The notes: generated from the letters alone by a model not told the origin. A DNA stretch of 36,236 nucleotides from Psychromonas hadalis ATCC BAA-638 (GCF_000420245.1 NZ_ATUO01000017.1:1-36236); one strand, 5' to 3'. Shown: positions 23,383-33,784, counted from the stretch's first letter. Numbers and translations: made by a program.

Positions 23383-23574
23383 GCTTTTGACCTTAGAGTA
23401 GCCAAAGTTACGGCTGTTTACCCTGGTGGAACGAATACAGAATTTCGAGAGCAAGCCCGTCCGTAATATATGAGCCCAGAAAGTGTCGCGACAATGATTA
23501 GCCAGTTACTGACAAACCCTGAAGATGTTGTTGTGCATGAGCTAACATTTCGTCCCCCTGTAGAAATTGAATAG
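23383..23574 (+). pseudogene. Short-chain dehydrogenase, C-terminal remnant
   Basis: The frame reads VAKVTAVYPGGTNTEFREQA, a stop (TAA, 23464-23466), then MSPESVATMISQLLTNPEDV and ends TFRPPVEIE. This is the tail of an SDR-family oxidoreductase of the YdfG-like kind (YPGG-T-x-T-E-F, then M-x-P-E-x-V-A). The catalytic YxxxK and the nucleotide-binding half are missing, and the internal stop probably came from a GAA codon. It lies just outside the Tn7-like right end. The missing 5' part may be beyond the left end of the element or deleted. Confidence 0.75.
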
Positions 23575-23661
23575 ATATAGTTACCCTCATCATTTACGAG
23601 TGTTCTCTGACTTGGTGTGATTTCCAATAATATAATCAGTGATAGGTATTTTAGCCTCTAG

Positions 23662-23693
23662 AAAACAAAACAGCCTTCAATTTGAAGACTGTT
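23662..23693 (-). terminator. Rho-independent terminator of the glycerate operon
   Basis: AACAG-C-CTTCAA (23669-23680) pairs with TTTGAAG-A-CTGTT (23681-23693), with one mismatch. On the minus strand it is followed by TTTTGTTTTC, 23 bases after the glycerate kinase stop. Confidence 0.7.
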
Positions 23694-23715
23694 ATTTATG
23701 TTTTTAAAAATTGTT

Positions 23716-24852
23716 TTATCGTAGTTGTATTTTTAATAAAGCTGCAATATTACAGGCGGTTTTTTCAATATTAAAAGCGGCATTCTTCATTGCATTATCA
23801 AGTGACATTGCCGCTGGTATGGTACTGAATACACTATTGATGCCGTGCTCGTAAACCACTTCACAATCATCTGATAAACAGCCGGCAATACCGATCACTG
23901 GTAGGTTATATTTTTTTGCTGCACGCGCAACACCAACAGGGGTTTTACCGTGAATGGTCTGGCTATCGATACGTCCTTCACCCGTAATAACCAAATCTGC
24001 ATCACTGAGAATTTTATCAAGGTTAACGGCATCCATTACAATGTCAATACCTGGGCGTAAACTGGCATTAAATAGGGCTAATAGGGTTGCACCCATGCCA
24101 CCTGCTGCGCCTGCGCCTGCACTGTTTTTGATATCTTTACCAAACTGCGTTTTAAGCAACTCTGCATAGTGGGCTAGGTTATCATCTAGCTCGGTGACCA
24201 TCTTGATTGTTGCCCCTTTTTGTGGTCCAAAAACAGCAGATGCGCCTTTTTCTCCACATAATGGGTTATCCACATCACAGGCAATTTCAAGTTTTACTTT
24301 AGCCAGTCGAGAGTCCATATTACTGGTATCAATGGTCACTAAATCGGCAATAGCACCACCACCAAAGCCTATCTCTTGGCCCTTTTTATCGAGCATTTTA
24401 ACACCCAGAGCTTGTGCCATACCGATGCCTGCGTCATTGGTTGCACTGCCACCGATGCCGATAATAATGTGATTAAAGCCTTTATCTAAAACGGCTTTGA
24501 TCAATTCACCGGTGCCGTAGCTAGTGGTTAGCAAAGGGTTGCGTAATTCAGGCTTTACCAAATGCAAACCAGATGCCGCCGCCATCTCTATGATGGCGGT
24601 TTTTTTATTACCCATCAGACCATAAAATGCTTCAATCTGCTCACCCAAAGGTGCGCGGACAAAACAGGTTTCAATGTGACCGTTACTTGCATCAATTAAT
24701 GACTGCACAGTACCTTCTCCGCCATCTGACATGGGTAATTTTATATATTGTGCATCGGGTAACATCTTCTTAAAACCAGTTTCAATCGCGTTGGCAACCT
24801 GCATTGCCGTTAAACTTTCTTTATATGAATCAGGAGCAATAATAATTTTCAT
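23716..24852 (-). CDS. garK: Glycerate kinase (GlxK/GarK family)
   Basis: 378 residues, the normal length. It phosphorylates D-glycerate with ATP, usually to 2-phosphoglycerate, feeding it into glycolysis. The start MKIIIAPDSYKESL is the family's N-terminus and has AAAGGAA upstream; a longer frame to 24906 runs into the permease gene. SDGGEGTVQSL, IIGIGGSATNDAGIG and VITGEGRIDSQT are all present. It follows the permease by 10 bases and so is the last gene of the two-gene operon. Whether it matches garK or glxK best is uncertain. Confidence 0.93.
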   Translation of the reverse strand: MKIIIAPDSYKESLTAMQVANAIETGFKKMLPDAQYIKLPMSDGGEGTVQSLIDASNGHIETCFVRAPLGEQIEAFYGLMGNKKTAIIEMAAASGLHLVKPELRNPLLTTSYGTGELIKAVLDKGFNHIIIGIGGSATNDAGIGMAQALGVKMLDKKGQEIGFGGGAIADLVTIDTSNMDSRLAKVKLEIACDVDNPLCGEKGASAVFGPQKGATIKMVTELDDNLAHYAELLKTQFGKDIKNSAGAGAAGGMGATLLALFNASLRPGIDIVMDAVNLDKILSDADLVITGEGRIDSQTIHGKTPVGVARAAKKYNLPVIGIAGCLSDDCEVVYEHGINSVFSTIPAAMSLDNAMKNAAFNIEKTACNIAALLKIQLR

Positions 24853-24862
24853 GGGTTTTCCT

Positions 24863-26125
24863 TTAAACAAATAGGCCAAATACGCCAAACATAAGGGTTG
24901 AAACAATTGCGATCATCAGACCCACTGCTGATTCATACGGGATCAGTTTTAAACGTTCTTTAATATCCATATGCACCGCACCGCCAGTGGCATGGAAAAA
25001 GCTACCGTGAGGCATGTGATCAAGTACGGTTGCACCGGCATGGATCATGGCTGCACCTGCTAAAGCGGGTACGCCTAATTCCAGAATGGTCTGGCTGAAA
25101 ACACTGGATGCAACTGCTGAGCCTGCGGTTGTAGATGCGGTAGCGAGTGACATTAATGAACCAGAAATAGGTGCAAGTAAATAAGAAGGTAGACCTAATG
25201 TTGTTAACACATCAATAAGAGTACCTTTTAAAGCTGAATTAGCAATAATACCTGCCAATGTACCTGTACCTAATAACATAATGGCAACGGGTGCCATTCT
25301 ATTTAATCCTGAAATTGTAAATTTATTGATATCTTTAAAACGTCCCATTGCTAATGCTCCGAGTAAGCCCCCTAACGGTAAGGCAATTAAAGGATCAATG
25401 TTTATTCCTGCAAAAGGACGTAAGGATAATAATGAGATAGCAACTAAAGGAGCAACAATAGAGACCTTAAAACTAGGCAACTGACTTGTCTCTAAACTAA
25501 TGACCTCATGAGGGGATACTTTACTGCCTTTATTAACCAGTTTTTTGGCAATAAAATAAGCTAAAAATAAACCACATAAACCAGGAATAACACCCGCAAG
25601 CATGACCGAGGTAAGGGGGACATGAAATGCGTCGGCAACGGCAATGGCATTTGGATTTGGGGACATGACGTTCCCTGCTTTTCCTCCGCCTACCATTGCT
25701 AATAAAATTGCCATTTTAGAAAGATCTGCTCGTTGTGCGATAGCAAGGGCAATAGGGGCAATAGTAATAACGGCAACATCAACAAACACACCTACTGCGG
25801 TTAATATCATCGTAGCGATAGCTAAAGCGAGTAAAGCATGTGTGTCACCGACCTTCTTTATGATGGTTTCGGCAATGGAAGTTGCCGCGCCAGATTCAAT
25901 CAGCACACCTGCTAAAATACCTGCTGCTAAAATACGTAATACGGCGGTGGTAATACCTTGTGCTCCACCTATCATTAGAGTGATGGTTTCCGTTAATGAT
26001 ACGCCACCGATAACCCCACCAATCAGCGCTCCTATCATCATGCCGTATACGGGAGGGACTTTCTTTAAAATAAGAACAATTGCAATAATAAGTGCGACCA
26101 AGGCACCTAAGGTTGAGACTTCCAT
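24863..26125 (-). CDS. GntP-family gluconate/glycerate permease
   Basis: 420 residues, highly hydrophobic with about 12-14 membrane spans. The ATG at 26125 (MEVSTLGALV) is chosen because AAAAGGAAG lies upstream; the frame reaches back to 26197 without another ribosome binding site. GntP-family features are GGGKAGNVMSPNPNAIAVAD and SLATASTTAGSAVASSVF. With glycerate kinase downstream and a CdaR-type regulator upstream, D-glycerate or a related sugar acid is the likely substrate. Confidence 0.88.
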   Translation of the reverse strand: MEVSTLGALVALIIAIVLILKKVPPVYGMMIGALIGGVIGGVSLTETITLMIGGAQGITTAVLRILAAGILAGVLIESGAATSIAETIIKKVGDTHALLALAIATMILTAVGVFVDVAVITIAPIALAIAQRADLSKMAILLAMVGGGKAGNVMSPNPNAIAVADAFHVPLTSVMLAGVIPGLCGLFLAYFIAKKLVNKGSKVSPHEVISLETSQLPSFKVSIVAPLVAISLLSLRPFAGINIDPLIALPLGGLLGALAMGRFKDINKFTISGLNRMAPVAIMLLGTGTLAGIIANSALKGTLIDVLTTLGLPSYLLAPISGSLMSLATASTTAGSAVASSVFSQTILELGVPALAGAAMIHAGATVLDHMPHGSFFHATGGAVHMDIKERLKLIPYESAVGLMIAIVSTLMFGVFGLFV

Positions 26126-26256
26126 ATTATGTACTTCCTTTTTGTTTAATTGAAGATGCACAAGGTACGGAAAATAAAATAAATAATCTTTAGGCAATTG
26201 AACAAATTATCTACAGGAGAAATGATTGTTTTTGTGCTGTTGCACAATTTAAATTA

Positions 26257-27399
26257 TTAAGTAACGGTCATTATCGATAAATATAAACGTGTCTTATCGT
26301 CTATCTTATTGATGTTTAGCCCTGTTTCCTGTTCTATTTTTTCTAGTCGATAACGTAAAGTATTACGGTGTATATAAAGAGCCTTGCATGTTTGTGCTAT
26401 GTCACAGTTTCGACTAAAAAATAACTTTAGGGTTTTTAGTAATACCCCTTTCGGATCATTTTGTCTTAATTTTTCCAGCGGTTGTAGCAGTTGCTGGTAA
26501 GACCAACAGTCCTGTTTTAATCCATGCAGTAAAACGGGCAGGATATGATCTTGGTAAAACAGGATATTATCTTTACTGTTGGAGGACTCAAGTGTTGCTT
26601 TGGCACTTTTAAAGGACTGGCTTAACCCTTTCAGATCTGGGAAATAATTACCGAAGGCGATGCGGATGGTGAATTTTTCTTCGAGTGTAATGCGCTGGAT
26701 CAGTTTTTTTGCGCGTTTTTTTTCTAATTGACAGGACCAGCCTGATTCATCAAGTATGATCGATTTTAACACTAATATTTCATTTTTAGAAACAGAGACA
26801 ATGGCAACAAGGTTATCTCGCTCGGGAAATTCTAGAAGGTGTACTAATCTTTGAAGATGCGTAAGTGATAGTGGCTGTCCTTCAAAAGGGGTTACTTTGA
26901 CCAGGACTGCAATACGCGGTTGAATGGGATCTAAATTGAGGCGCTGGGTGATGGAATGCAGTTGTGTTTCTGTTAACTCTGAAGGTAAAGCAAGTTGCAG
27001 TATTGACTCTTCTCTATGTCGTTTATTCCATTGAATTTGGGTGATAAGCTCAGCTTGTTCAACAATTAACTCGGCCGTCATTTTAACCAGCCCACCGTAA
27101 AAACGTACATCATCAGGGTTACCTGAAATGCCCACCACACCGATGGTTTTATCTTGAAAAATAATCGGCAGATTAATCCCAGGTTTTACGCCACGTAGCT
27201 GCTTGGCTGTGGCGTTATCTATCTCTACAATACGGTTTTCATTAATGGCCAATAATGCCCCTTCATGACGCGCACTAATTCTCTGTGCATCCCCTGAGCC
27301 GATAATAATGCCTTGCTCGTCCATTACATTGACTGAGTATTTAATTATTTTCATAGATCGCTCTACAATTTGTTTCGCGATGGCTTCATTTAATTGCAT
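26257..27399 (-). CDS. cdaR: CdaR-type sugar diacid/glycerate regulator
   Basis: 380 residues. Residues 1-135 are a diacid-recognition domain (QLNEAIAKQIVERSMKIIKY, MDEQGIIIGSGDAQRI, VGISGNPDDV). The C-terminus is a PucR/CdaR-type helix-turn-helix (FSRNCDIAQTCKALYIHRNT, LRYRLEKIEQETGLNI). CdaR activates glycerate, galactarate and glucarate genes in E. coli. Here it lies 131 bp upstream of the permease on the same strand, so it most likely controls the permease-kinase operon. AGGAGATAAAA precedes the ATG. It is divergent from cysD. Confidence 0.92.
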   Translation of the reverse strand: MQLNEAIAKQIVERSMKIIKYSVNVMDEQGIIIGSGDAQRISARHEGALLAINENRIVEIDNATAKQLRGVKPGINLPIIFQDKTIGVVGISGNPDDVRFYGGLVKMTAELIVEQAELITQIQWNKRHREESILQLALPSELTETQLHSITQRLNLDPIQPRIAVLVKVTPFEGQPLSLTHLQRLVHLLEFPERDNLVAIVSVSKNEILVLKSIILDESGWSCQLEKKRAKKLIQRITLEEKFTIRIAFGNYFPDLKGLSQSFKSAKATLESSNSKDNILFYQDHILPVLLHGLKQDCWSYQQLLQPLEKLRQNDPKGVLLKTLKLFFSRNCDIAQTCKALYIHRNTLRYRLEKIEQETGLNINKIDDKTRLYLSIMTVT

Positions 27400-27539
27400 T
27401 TTTATCTCCTATTAGTCTCGCTATTATAATTCCGTTATTCTTTTTTGTAATAAAAAATCCAGTTTAAGTATTTCTATTGTTATAAGCAGATCTTTATAGT
27501 GTTTCTATTGATAAAGCAATTTGCTTAATGGAGAAACAG

Positions 27540-28448
27540 ATGAGCTCAGAACGATTAACCCACCTTCAGCAACTTGAAGCTGAAAGTATTCATATCATCC
27601 GCGAAGTCGCGGCTGAATTTGATAACCCTGTGATGATGTATTCAGTGGGTAAAGACTCTGCTGTTATGTTGCATCTTGCACGTAAAGCATTTTATCCGGG
27701 TAAAATTCCTTTCCCATTGATGCACGTTGATACCACGTGGAAATTCAAAGAGATGATCGCCTTCCGTGATAAAATGGCGAAAAAATATGACTTTGAATTG
27801 TTAGTACATACTAACCAAGATGGGGTTGATATGAATATTAACCCGTTTGTTCATGGTAGCTCAGTGCATACCGATATTATGAAAACCCAAGGTTTAAAAC
27901 AAGCATTGAATAAATGGAAATTTGATGCGGCTTTTGGTGGTGCGCGTCGCGATGAAGAGAAATCTCGCGCGAAAGAGCGTGTGTATTCATTCCGTGATAA
28001 AAATCACCGTTGGGAGCCTAAAAGCCAGCGTCCAGAGCTTTGGAATACCTATAATGGTCAAGTAAACCGTGGTGAAAGTATCCGTGTTTTCCCTCTTTCA
28101 AACTGGACTGAACTGGATATCTGGCAGTATATCTACCAAGAAGATATCGATATTGTGCCACTGTACCTTGCCAAAGAGCGTCCTATTGTTGAGCGTGATG
28201 GCGTTAAAATCATGGTGGATGATGATCGCTTTGTATTAGAGGAAGGTGAAGAGATTAAGATGGAAAGTGTTCGCTTTAGAACGCTTGGTTGTTACCCACT
28301 AACGGGTGCGGTGAGTTCTACGGCTTCCACACTCCCTGAAATTATTGAAGAGATGCTAGTGGCAACCACCAGTGAGCGTGAAGGTCGATTAATTGACAGT
28401 GATCAATCGGCTTCGATGGAGCTTAAAAAGCGCGAAGGTTATTTCTAA
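27540..28448 (+). CDS. cysD: Sulfate adenylyltransferase subunit 2 (CysD)
   Basis: 302 residues, the same as E. coli CysD. With CysN it makes adenylyl sulfate from sulfate and ATP, the first step of sulfate assimilation. The PP-loop is [11 protein letters not shown], followed by [15 protein letters not shown] and [15 protein letters not shown]. The start [20 protein letters not shown] aligns with known CysD and has GGAGAAACAG upstream; the ATG at 27528 overlaps that site and is less likely. An unusual 221-bp gap separates it from cysN. Confidence 0.96.
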   Translation: MSSERLTHLQQLEAESIHIIREVAAEFDNPVMMYSVGKDSAVMLHLARKAFYPGKIPFPLMHVDTTWKFKEMIAFRDKMAKKYDFELLVHTNQDGVDMNINPFVHGSSVHTDIMKTQGLKQALNKWKFDAAFGGARRDEEKSRAKERVYSFRDKNHRWEPKSQRPELWNTYNGQVNRGESIRVFPLSNWTELDIWQYIYQEDIDIVPLYLAKERPIVERDGVKIMVDDDRFVLEEGEEIKMESVRFRTLGCYPLTGAVSSTASTLPEIIEEMLVATTSEREGRLIDSDQSASMELKKREGYF

Positions 28449-28669
28449 GACAGGCTTCAACCCGTCACGATTATAAAATTTTAAGTGTTTTATATAACAC
28501 AGATCGTAAATGCGCAGGACTAAGCCATTTATGTCTAGTTCAAGGCGAAAAAGCGCAGTTTAGTGGTTTAAATGAGCATTTTTCAACATGGTTATCGACA
28601 GATAACTGAAGTTTTAATTTGAACGAAACTTAAAGGGCGACGGCCTGAGTAATTACTTAAGGATAGATA
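28449..28669. other. 221-bp spacer between cysD and cysN
   Basis: These genes are normally almost touching. The insert has no gene. It contains AAGCCATTTATGTCTAGTTC and GGCGAAAAAGCGC, which look like part of an interspersed repeat of marine gammaproteobacteria, but I cannot show a second copy in this window. AAGGATAGATA before the cysN ATG is its ribosome binding site. Confidence 0.45.
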
Positions 28670-30103
28670 ATGAATTCAGATATATCAGCAGAGATCAAAG
28701 ATAAAGGTATAGAGAAATACCTAAGTGATCAACAACATAAAAGCCTATTGCGCCTATTAACTTGCGGTAGTGTAGATGATGGTAAAAGTACCTTAATTGG
28801 TCGTTTGTTACATGACTCGCACCAAATTTATGAAGATCAGTTAGCTACTTTGCGCAACGACAGCCAAAAGTCAGGTACTAATGGCAACGAGATCGATTTA
28901 GCACTGTTGGTCGATGGATTGGCTGCAGAGCGTGAGCAAGGCATTACCATTGATGTGGCTTATCGTTACTTTTCAACAAAGAAACGTAAATTTATTATTG
29001 CAGATACGCCGGGGCATGAGCAATATACACGTAACATGGCAACGGGCGCTTCTACTTGTGATCTTGCTGTTATCTTGATTGATGCGCGTTATGGCGTATT
29101 AACACAAACTAAACGTCATAGCTTTATCGCATCATTACTGGGCATTAAGCATTTTGTGGTTGCGGTTAATAAGATGGATTTGGTGGATTTCTCAGAAGAT
29201 AAATTTGAAGAGATCAAAGCCAGTTACCTTGAGTTCGCACAAGAATTAGAAAATGGCAGTGATTCTCGCATTATCGAGTTCATTCCACTTTCTGCACTTA
29301 ACGGTGACAACGTGGTCAATGACAGTGAATTTACCCCTTGGTATACCGGTGGCTCGCTATTAACACTATTAGAAAACGCACCGATTAAATCCACCAACCG
29401 TGATGCACCATTTCGCCTACCAGTACAATGCGTGAATCGTCCTAACTTAGATTTTCGTGGTTTCAGCGGTACGATTGCTGCCGGCACGGTGAAGGTTGGA
29501 GACAGTGTTACCTCTTTACCATCAGGTAAAAGCTCAACGGTTAAAGCGATTGTTACTTTCGATGGAGAGTTACAGACTGCTTTTTCTGATCAAGCGATCA
29601 CACTGACATTAAATGATGAGATTGATGTGAGTCGCGGTAATGTATTGGTGGCTACGGATAAGCCCGCTTTTGTGGGTAATGCATTTAAAGCTGATATCGT
29701 GTGGATGACAGAAGATGCGTTACAACTTAACAAGCAATACGATATTAAAATCGCTACTAAGAAAACAACCGGTGCTATCACGGCGATTGATTTTAAAGTG
29801 GATGTGAATACCTTAGCGAAGACAGAAGCTGATACGCTTGAATTGAATGAAATAGCTTGTTGCGAAGTGCAATTAACGGAACAAGTTGTTTTTGATCTTT
29901 ACCAAAATGTGACTTCAACAGGTGCTTTTATTATTATCGACCGTTTAACCAATGTCACTGTTGGTGCGGGTATGATTAAAGAGGTACTAAATACCGTTAC
30001 TACCACACATGAGTTTAGTGAGTTTGAACTTGAATTTAACCAGTTAGTGATTAAGCATTTTCCACATTGGCAAGCGCTTGATTTGACTAAGTTAAGCAAG
30101 TAA
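28670..30103 (+). CDS. cysN: Sulfate adenylyltransferase subunit 1, GTPase (CysN)
   Basis: 477 residues, close to the 475 of E. coli. It is a translation-factor-type GTPase that drives adenylyl sulfate formation by CysD. It has the P-loop [14 protein letters not shown], switch [19 protein letters not shown] and NKMDL, then two beta-barrel domains. There is no fused CysC domain; cysC is a separate gene at 31846. It follows cysD after an unusual spacer and precedes the SLC13 permease by six bases. Confidence 0.96.
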   Translation: MNSDISAEIKDKGIEKYLSDQQHKSLLRLLTCGSVDDGKSTLIGRLLHDSHQIYEDQLATLRNDSQKSGTNGNEIDLALLVDGLAAEREQGITIDVAYRYFSTKKRKFIIADTPGHEQYTRNMATGASTCDLAVILIDARYGVLTQTKRHSFIASLLGIKHFVVAVNKMDLVDFSEDKFEEIKASYLEFAQELENGSDSRIIEFIPLSALNGDNVVNDSEFTPWYTGGSLLTLLENAPIKSTNRDAPFRLPVQCVNRPNLDFRGFSGTIAAGTVKVGDSVTSLPSGKSSTVKAIVTFDGELQTAFSDQAITLTLNDEIDVSRGNVLVATDKPAFVGNAFKADIVWMTEDALQLNKQYDIKIATKKTTGAITAIDFKVDVNTLAKTEADTLELNEIACCEVQLTEQVVFDLYQNVTSTGAFIIIDRLTNVTVGAGMIKEVLNTVTTTHEFSEFELEFNQLVIKHFPHWQALDLTKLSK

Positions 30104-30109
30104 TAAAAA

Positions 30110-31834
30110 ATGACATCACTCCAAGGAACGGTATTAGCCATTTTAACAGTGTTAGTGGTATTGCTTATTACCACTAAAATCAAACCTGCGTTACTTTTTG
30201 TTGGTGCATTGGTTATCTGTTATATCAGTGGTTTAATTGAAGTGCCTGAGTTGATGGCGAATTTTGCTAACGAGTCACTATTAACATTAGTCTTACTAAT
30301 GGTGATTTCGGGCGCATTAGAAAAAACACGACTGATTGCGTTGATCAGTCAGTGTTTTTCCAAAGGCAGTTACAATCAAGTCATCTTTAAATTAACCCTG
30401 TCAACAGCCTTTTTATCCTCCTTTATGAATAATACCGCCGTGGTTGCTTCGCTCATTAGCGCAGTAAAACGTAATAATCAACATGCACCCTCACGTTTAT
30501 TAATTCCCCTCTCTTATGCTGCTATTTGCGGTGGCACATTAACGCTAGTGGGTACATCAACTAACTTAATTGTAAACAGCTTTGTGGTGGAAAAGGGGCT
30601 ACCGAGTTTAGGTTTTTTTGAATTTACGTTGGTCGGTTTGGCGGGGCTCGTTGTCGGGCTATTTGTATTAATCGTTTTTAGTCGTTTGTTACCTGATCGA
30701 CGTGTAGATAATAGCGATCAAGCCAGTTATTTTTTAGAAGCAAAAGTAAAAACAGGCTCGCCGTTAATTGGTAAAAGTATCAGTGAAAATAACCTGCGTA
30801 ACCTACAACAAATTTACCTTGCTGAAATTGTTCGTGAGGGAGATAAAATTTGCCCAGTATCACCCGATGAAGTGATTCAAGAGAAAGATAGATTACTGTT
30901 TTGTGGTGACGTGAGCAGTGTTTCTGTGTTGCAAGATATTCAAGGGTTAGAGCTATTTGCAGAGCATCAACTGACAGGGCAAAATCTGGTTGAAGTGATC
31001 ATCAGTCCCTCTGCCAGTTTGATCGGAAAGACCTTAAAAGAGAGTTACTTTCGAGAAAATTTTGATGCTGTGGTGGTTGCTATCCGTCGTGGGCATAGTC
31101 CGCTTGAAGGTGGGCTTGGTAAAGTTGAACTGCGGGAAGGGGATACATTGGTATTAGCCCCGGGTAAAAACTTTGAAAAGAGTAAAGATTTACGCCGTAA
31201 TTTTGTCGTGATCAGTGGTATCGATGCCAGTACACGTTTAGATTTTACCCGCAGTTGCAGTGTGATTGTTGGCTTCATTAGCGTCATTCTACTTTCCGTT
31301 TTTAGTATTGTGCCACTGTTTAAAGGTTTGTTAGTATTACTTATTGGCTCGTTGTTAATGGGCGCACTTAACTGGAATGAAGTACGTCGCCGTTTTCCTT
31401 TAGAAATTTGGGCCATTGTTGGCGCTGCACTCTCTTTAGCACACTTAATGTCAAGCAGTGGACTCGCGGATTGGTTAGGTCTGTTATTACAATCGAGCCT
31501 CAACGGTTATGGTGTATTAGCTGCCTTTATTGCCATCTACTTTGTGACATTATTATTAACCGAACTTATCACCAACAATGCAGCTGCCGCGTTAGTGTTT
31601 CCTATCGCTTATAGCTTATCGGTCGCTTATGGTTCCGATCCGATGCCGTTTATTATGGCGGTTATTTTTGGCGCAAGTGCGAGTTTTATCTCCCCTTATG
31701 GTTATCAAACAAACTTGATGGTTTATAGTGCGGGTGATTATGAGTTTAAAGATTATTTGAAAATGGGCATTCCGATGTCTATTTTATATTCAGCGGTTGT
31801 ACTGTTTACTATTCCGTTGCTATTTCCCTTTTAA
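30110..31834 (+). CDS. SLC13-family permease with two TrkA-C domains, probable sulfate transporter
   Basis: 574 residues. Membrane spans fill about 1-200 and 380-574; between them are two RCK/TrkA-C regulatory domains ([20 protein letters not shown] near 205-290 and [16 protein letters not shown] near 295-370). [10 protein letters not shown] and TNLIVNSF in the first half and [15 protein letters not shown] in the second are typical divalent-anion-symporter motifs. Its place inside the cysD-cysN-cysC cluster makes sulfate the likely substrate. It is 6 bp after cysN and 11 bp before cysC. Confidence 0.9.
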   Translation: MTSLQGTVLAILTVLVVLLITTKIKPALLFVGALVICYISGLIEVPELMANFANESLLTLVLLMVISGALEKTRLIALISQCFSKGSYNQVIFKLTLSTAFLSSFMNNTAVVASLISAVKRNNQHAPSRLLIPLSYAAICGGTLTLVGTSTNLIVNSFVVEKGLPSLGFFEFTLVGLAGLVVGLFVLIVFSRLLPDRRVDNSDQASYFLEAKVKTGSPLIGKSISENNLRNLQQIYLAEIVREGDKICPVSPDEVIQEKDRLLFCGDVSSVSVLQDIQGLELFAEHQLTGQNLVEVIISPSASLIGKTLKESYFRENFDAVVVAIRRGHSPLEGGLGKVELREGDTLVLAPGKNFEKSKDLRRNFVVISGIDASTRLDFTRSCSVIVGFISVILLSVFSIVPLFKGLLVLLIGSLLMGALNWNEVRRRFPLEIWAIVGAALSLAHLMSSSGLADWLGLLLQSSLNGYGVLAAFIAIYFVTLLLTELITNNAAAALVFPIAYSLSVAYGSDPMPFIMAVIFGASASFISPYGYQTNLMVYSAGDYEFKDYLKMGIPMSILYSAVVLFTIPLLFPF

Positions 31835-31845
31835 GAGAGTCTTAT

Positions 31846-32445
31846 ATGTCTACTAATGAGAATATTGTTTGGCATGACCATGCTGTTGATAAAAAACAAC
31901 GCAGTGAGCAAAAAAAGCAGAAACCTTGCGTATTGTGGTTCACTGGGCTGAGTGGCTCAGGTAAATCAACGGTTGCAGGTGCGGTCGAGCAAGCACTGGT
32001 AAAAATGGGTGCACACACTTATTTGCTTGATGGTGACAATGTTCGTTTAGGTTTATGCAAAGGGTTAACCTTTAGCGATGATGATCGTAAAGAGAACATT
32101 CGCCGTATTGGTGAAGTCGCTAAGTTGATGTCTGATGCCGGACTGATCGTATTAACGGCCTTTATCTCCCCGCATCGTATTGACAGAGAGCAAGTACGCC
32201 AACTGCTACCAGAAACAGAGTTTATCGAAATTTTTGTGGATACACCATTAGCGATTTGTGAGCTACGCGACCCCAAAGGTTTATACAAAAAAGCACGAGC
32301 AGGAGAGATTAAAAACTTCACGGGTATTGATAGTGTTTATGAAAAGCCACAACATGCAGAAATTCGTGTTGAAAATGGTGATGAACCATTACAAGTTGCA
32401 GTAGAAGTCATTATTAACTATCTTAAAGACAACAATTACCTTTAA
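31846..32445 (+). CDS. cysC: Adenylyl-sulfate kinase (CysC)
   Basis: 199 residues, near the 201 of E. coli. It phosphorylates adenylyl sulfate to PAPS. It has the P-loop [35 protein letters not shown] for adenylyl sulfate and [13 protein letters not shown]. The start [14 protein letters not shown] matches the family's N-terminus, with AAGAGAG upstream. It is the last enzyme gene of the sulfate-activation operon, and the small exported protein follows 12 bp later. Confidence 0.96.
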   Translation: MSTNENIVWHDHAVDKKQRSEQKKQKPCVLWFTGLSGSGKSTVAGAVEQALVKMGAHTYLLDGDNVRLGLCKGLTFSDDDRKENIRRIGEVAKLMSDAGLIVLTAFISPHRIDREQVRQLLPETEFIEIFVDTPLAICELRDPKGLYKKARAGEIKNFTGIDSVYEKPQHAEIRVENGDEPLQVAVEVIINYLKDNNYL

Positions 32446-32457
32446 AAGGCATGAGAG

Positions 32458-32802
32458 ATGCAACGAATACTCTTCATTATCTTAGTTAGCCTATTCTCTT
32501 TTTCTGTCTTTGCGGGAAAAATCACTATCGAAAAAAGTGATTCATTAATTCGTAACGATGTTTTTGATGAAAAAAGGGAGCGTGCAGAGGAGTACAAGCG
32601 ACGAGAGGCGGAGCGCAATGCTGAAAATTATCGCTGGTCATCTTCAATCAACCCTAGTTGTGTATTATTAAAAAATAGATACCTACTCTATTTTTGTACC
32701 TCAAATGGTCGCTATTACAAAGGCGATGAATCAAACAATCGCCCACAATATCGAGAGCTCTCAACGCAAGAAGTCAAAAAACTACGCCGTGAAAAAGATT
32801 AA
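32458..32802 (+). CDS. Small exported protein of unknown function
   Basis: 114 residues. A signal peptide is clear (hydrophobic 4-17, cleavage after VFA). The mature part is charged, with EKRERAEEYKRREAERNAEN forming a helix, then two cysteines (C near NPSC and YFC) in a short folded segment containing NGRYYKGDE. It follows cysC by 12 bp with AGGCATGAGAG upstream and may be cotranscribed. The family is not recognised. Confidence 0.7.
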   Translation: MQRILFIILVSLFSFSVFAGKITIEKSDSLIRNDVFDEKRERAEEYKRREAERNAENYRWSSSINPSCVLLKNRYLLYFCTSNGRYYKGDESNNRPQYRELSTQEVKKLRREKD

Positions 32803-32866
32803 CAGTTTAAATTTAGATCGGTTATTCTGCGCGCATATTAATTAACAAATATAAAAGGTAATAAAG

Positions 32867-33784
32867 ATGTTAGTACTTGGACACCAAAACCCAGATTGCG
32901 ATAGTTTATGTAGTGCTATCGGCCTTGCTGCGCTGTTTAACAAAATCGGTCGCCCAGCGACCCCTGTTTTACAAGGTGAGCCAAATCCTGAAGCGCAATA
33001 CTTATTAGCACAAGCTAATTTTGCAACACCTGAAATTCGCACTGAAGTCGCAGGTGAAGAGATCTTTATTGTTGATTACTCTGATTGGGGTCAAGGCACT
33101 AGCGACATGAAAAAAGCAACAATCTTAGGTATTGTTGATCATCATAAACTGGGTGACATTACTACATCTACACCCTTAGAGTGTTGGATCTGGCCTGTGG
33201 GTTGTAGTGCAACGATTGTTTACAACATGTATAAATTCCATAACCAAACACCTGATACTGATGTTGCCAAACTGATGATGGGCGCCATTATTTCTGATAC
33301 GGTTAATTTTAAAGGGCCAACTACCACGGACATCGATAAAGTGGCAGCTAAAGCGCTCGCTGAAATTGCGGGTGTTAGCGATATGCAAGCCTTTGCAGAA
33401 GCACAGTTTGAAGCAAAATCTGATATCGCAGACGTTTCTGCTGCTGAACTTATATTACGTGACCAAAAAGTGTTTGAGATGGCGGGTGAAAAACTGGCTA
33501 TCGGTCAATTAGAGCTAACCTCACTTGAAACGGCATTTAGCAAAAAAGATGAGATGTTGGTTGAGATGGGACAACTTCAAGCAGACAAAGGTTACCACTC
33601 AACAATTGTCTTATTAACCGATATTAATAAACTCGATACCACCGCTTTGATCATCTCTAAAGATGCACAAAAAATAGCAAAAGCATTAAACAGTACCGTT
33701 ATTGATCATGCTTTTGAGCTACCGGGTGTTGTCAGTCGTAAAAAACAGATTATTCCATTTTTACAGAAAGCGTTTGAAGGTTAA
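32867..33784 (+). CDS. ppaC: Manganese-dependent inorganic pyrophosphatase (family II)
   Basis: 305 residues, typical length. It hydrolyses pyrophosphate, which pulls sulfate activation forward, so its place after cysC is fitting. DHH-family metal motifs are present: GHQNPDCDS (H6, D10, D12 region), VDYSDWGQ, GIVDHHKLGD and AIISDTVNFKGP. The C-terminal substrate loop is SRKKQI. AAAGGTAATAAAG precedes the ATG. A strong terminator follows. Confidence 0.95.
   Translation: MLVLGHQNPDCDSLCSAIGLAALFNKIGRPATPVLQGEPNPEAQYLLAQANFATPEIRTEVAGEEIFIVDYSDWGQGTSDMKKATILGIVDHHKLGDITTSTPLECWIWPVGCSATIVYNMYKFHNQTPDTDVAKLMMGAIISDTVNFKGPTTTDIDKVAAKALAEIAGVSDMQAFAEAQFEAKSDIADVSAAELILRDQKVFEMAGEKLAIGQLELTSLETAFSKKDEMLVEMGQLQADKGYHSTIVLLTDINKLDTTALIISKDAQKIAKALNSTVIDHAFELPGVVSRKKQIIPFLQKAFEG

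Noticed and set aside
24827-24858. The last 16 bases of spacer 6 match the start of the glycerate kinase gene (TAATTTTCATGGGTTT).
   Set aside because: The match is at the PAM-distal end, the seed half does not match and no CC lies at the PAM position. The shared part is mostly a common gene start (ATGAAAATTA on the other strand), so convergence is more likely than targeting.
24194-26153. Long plus-strand frames opposite the glycerate kinase and permease genes.
   Set aside because: They are antisense shadows of well-recognised genes.
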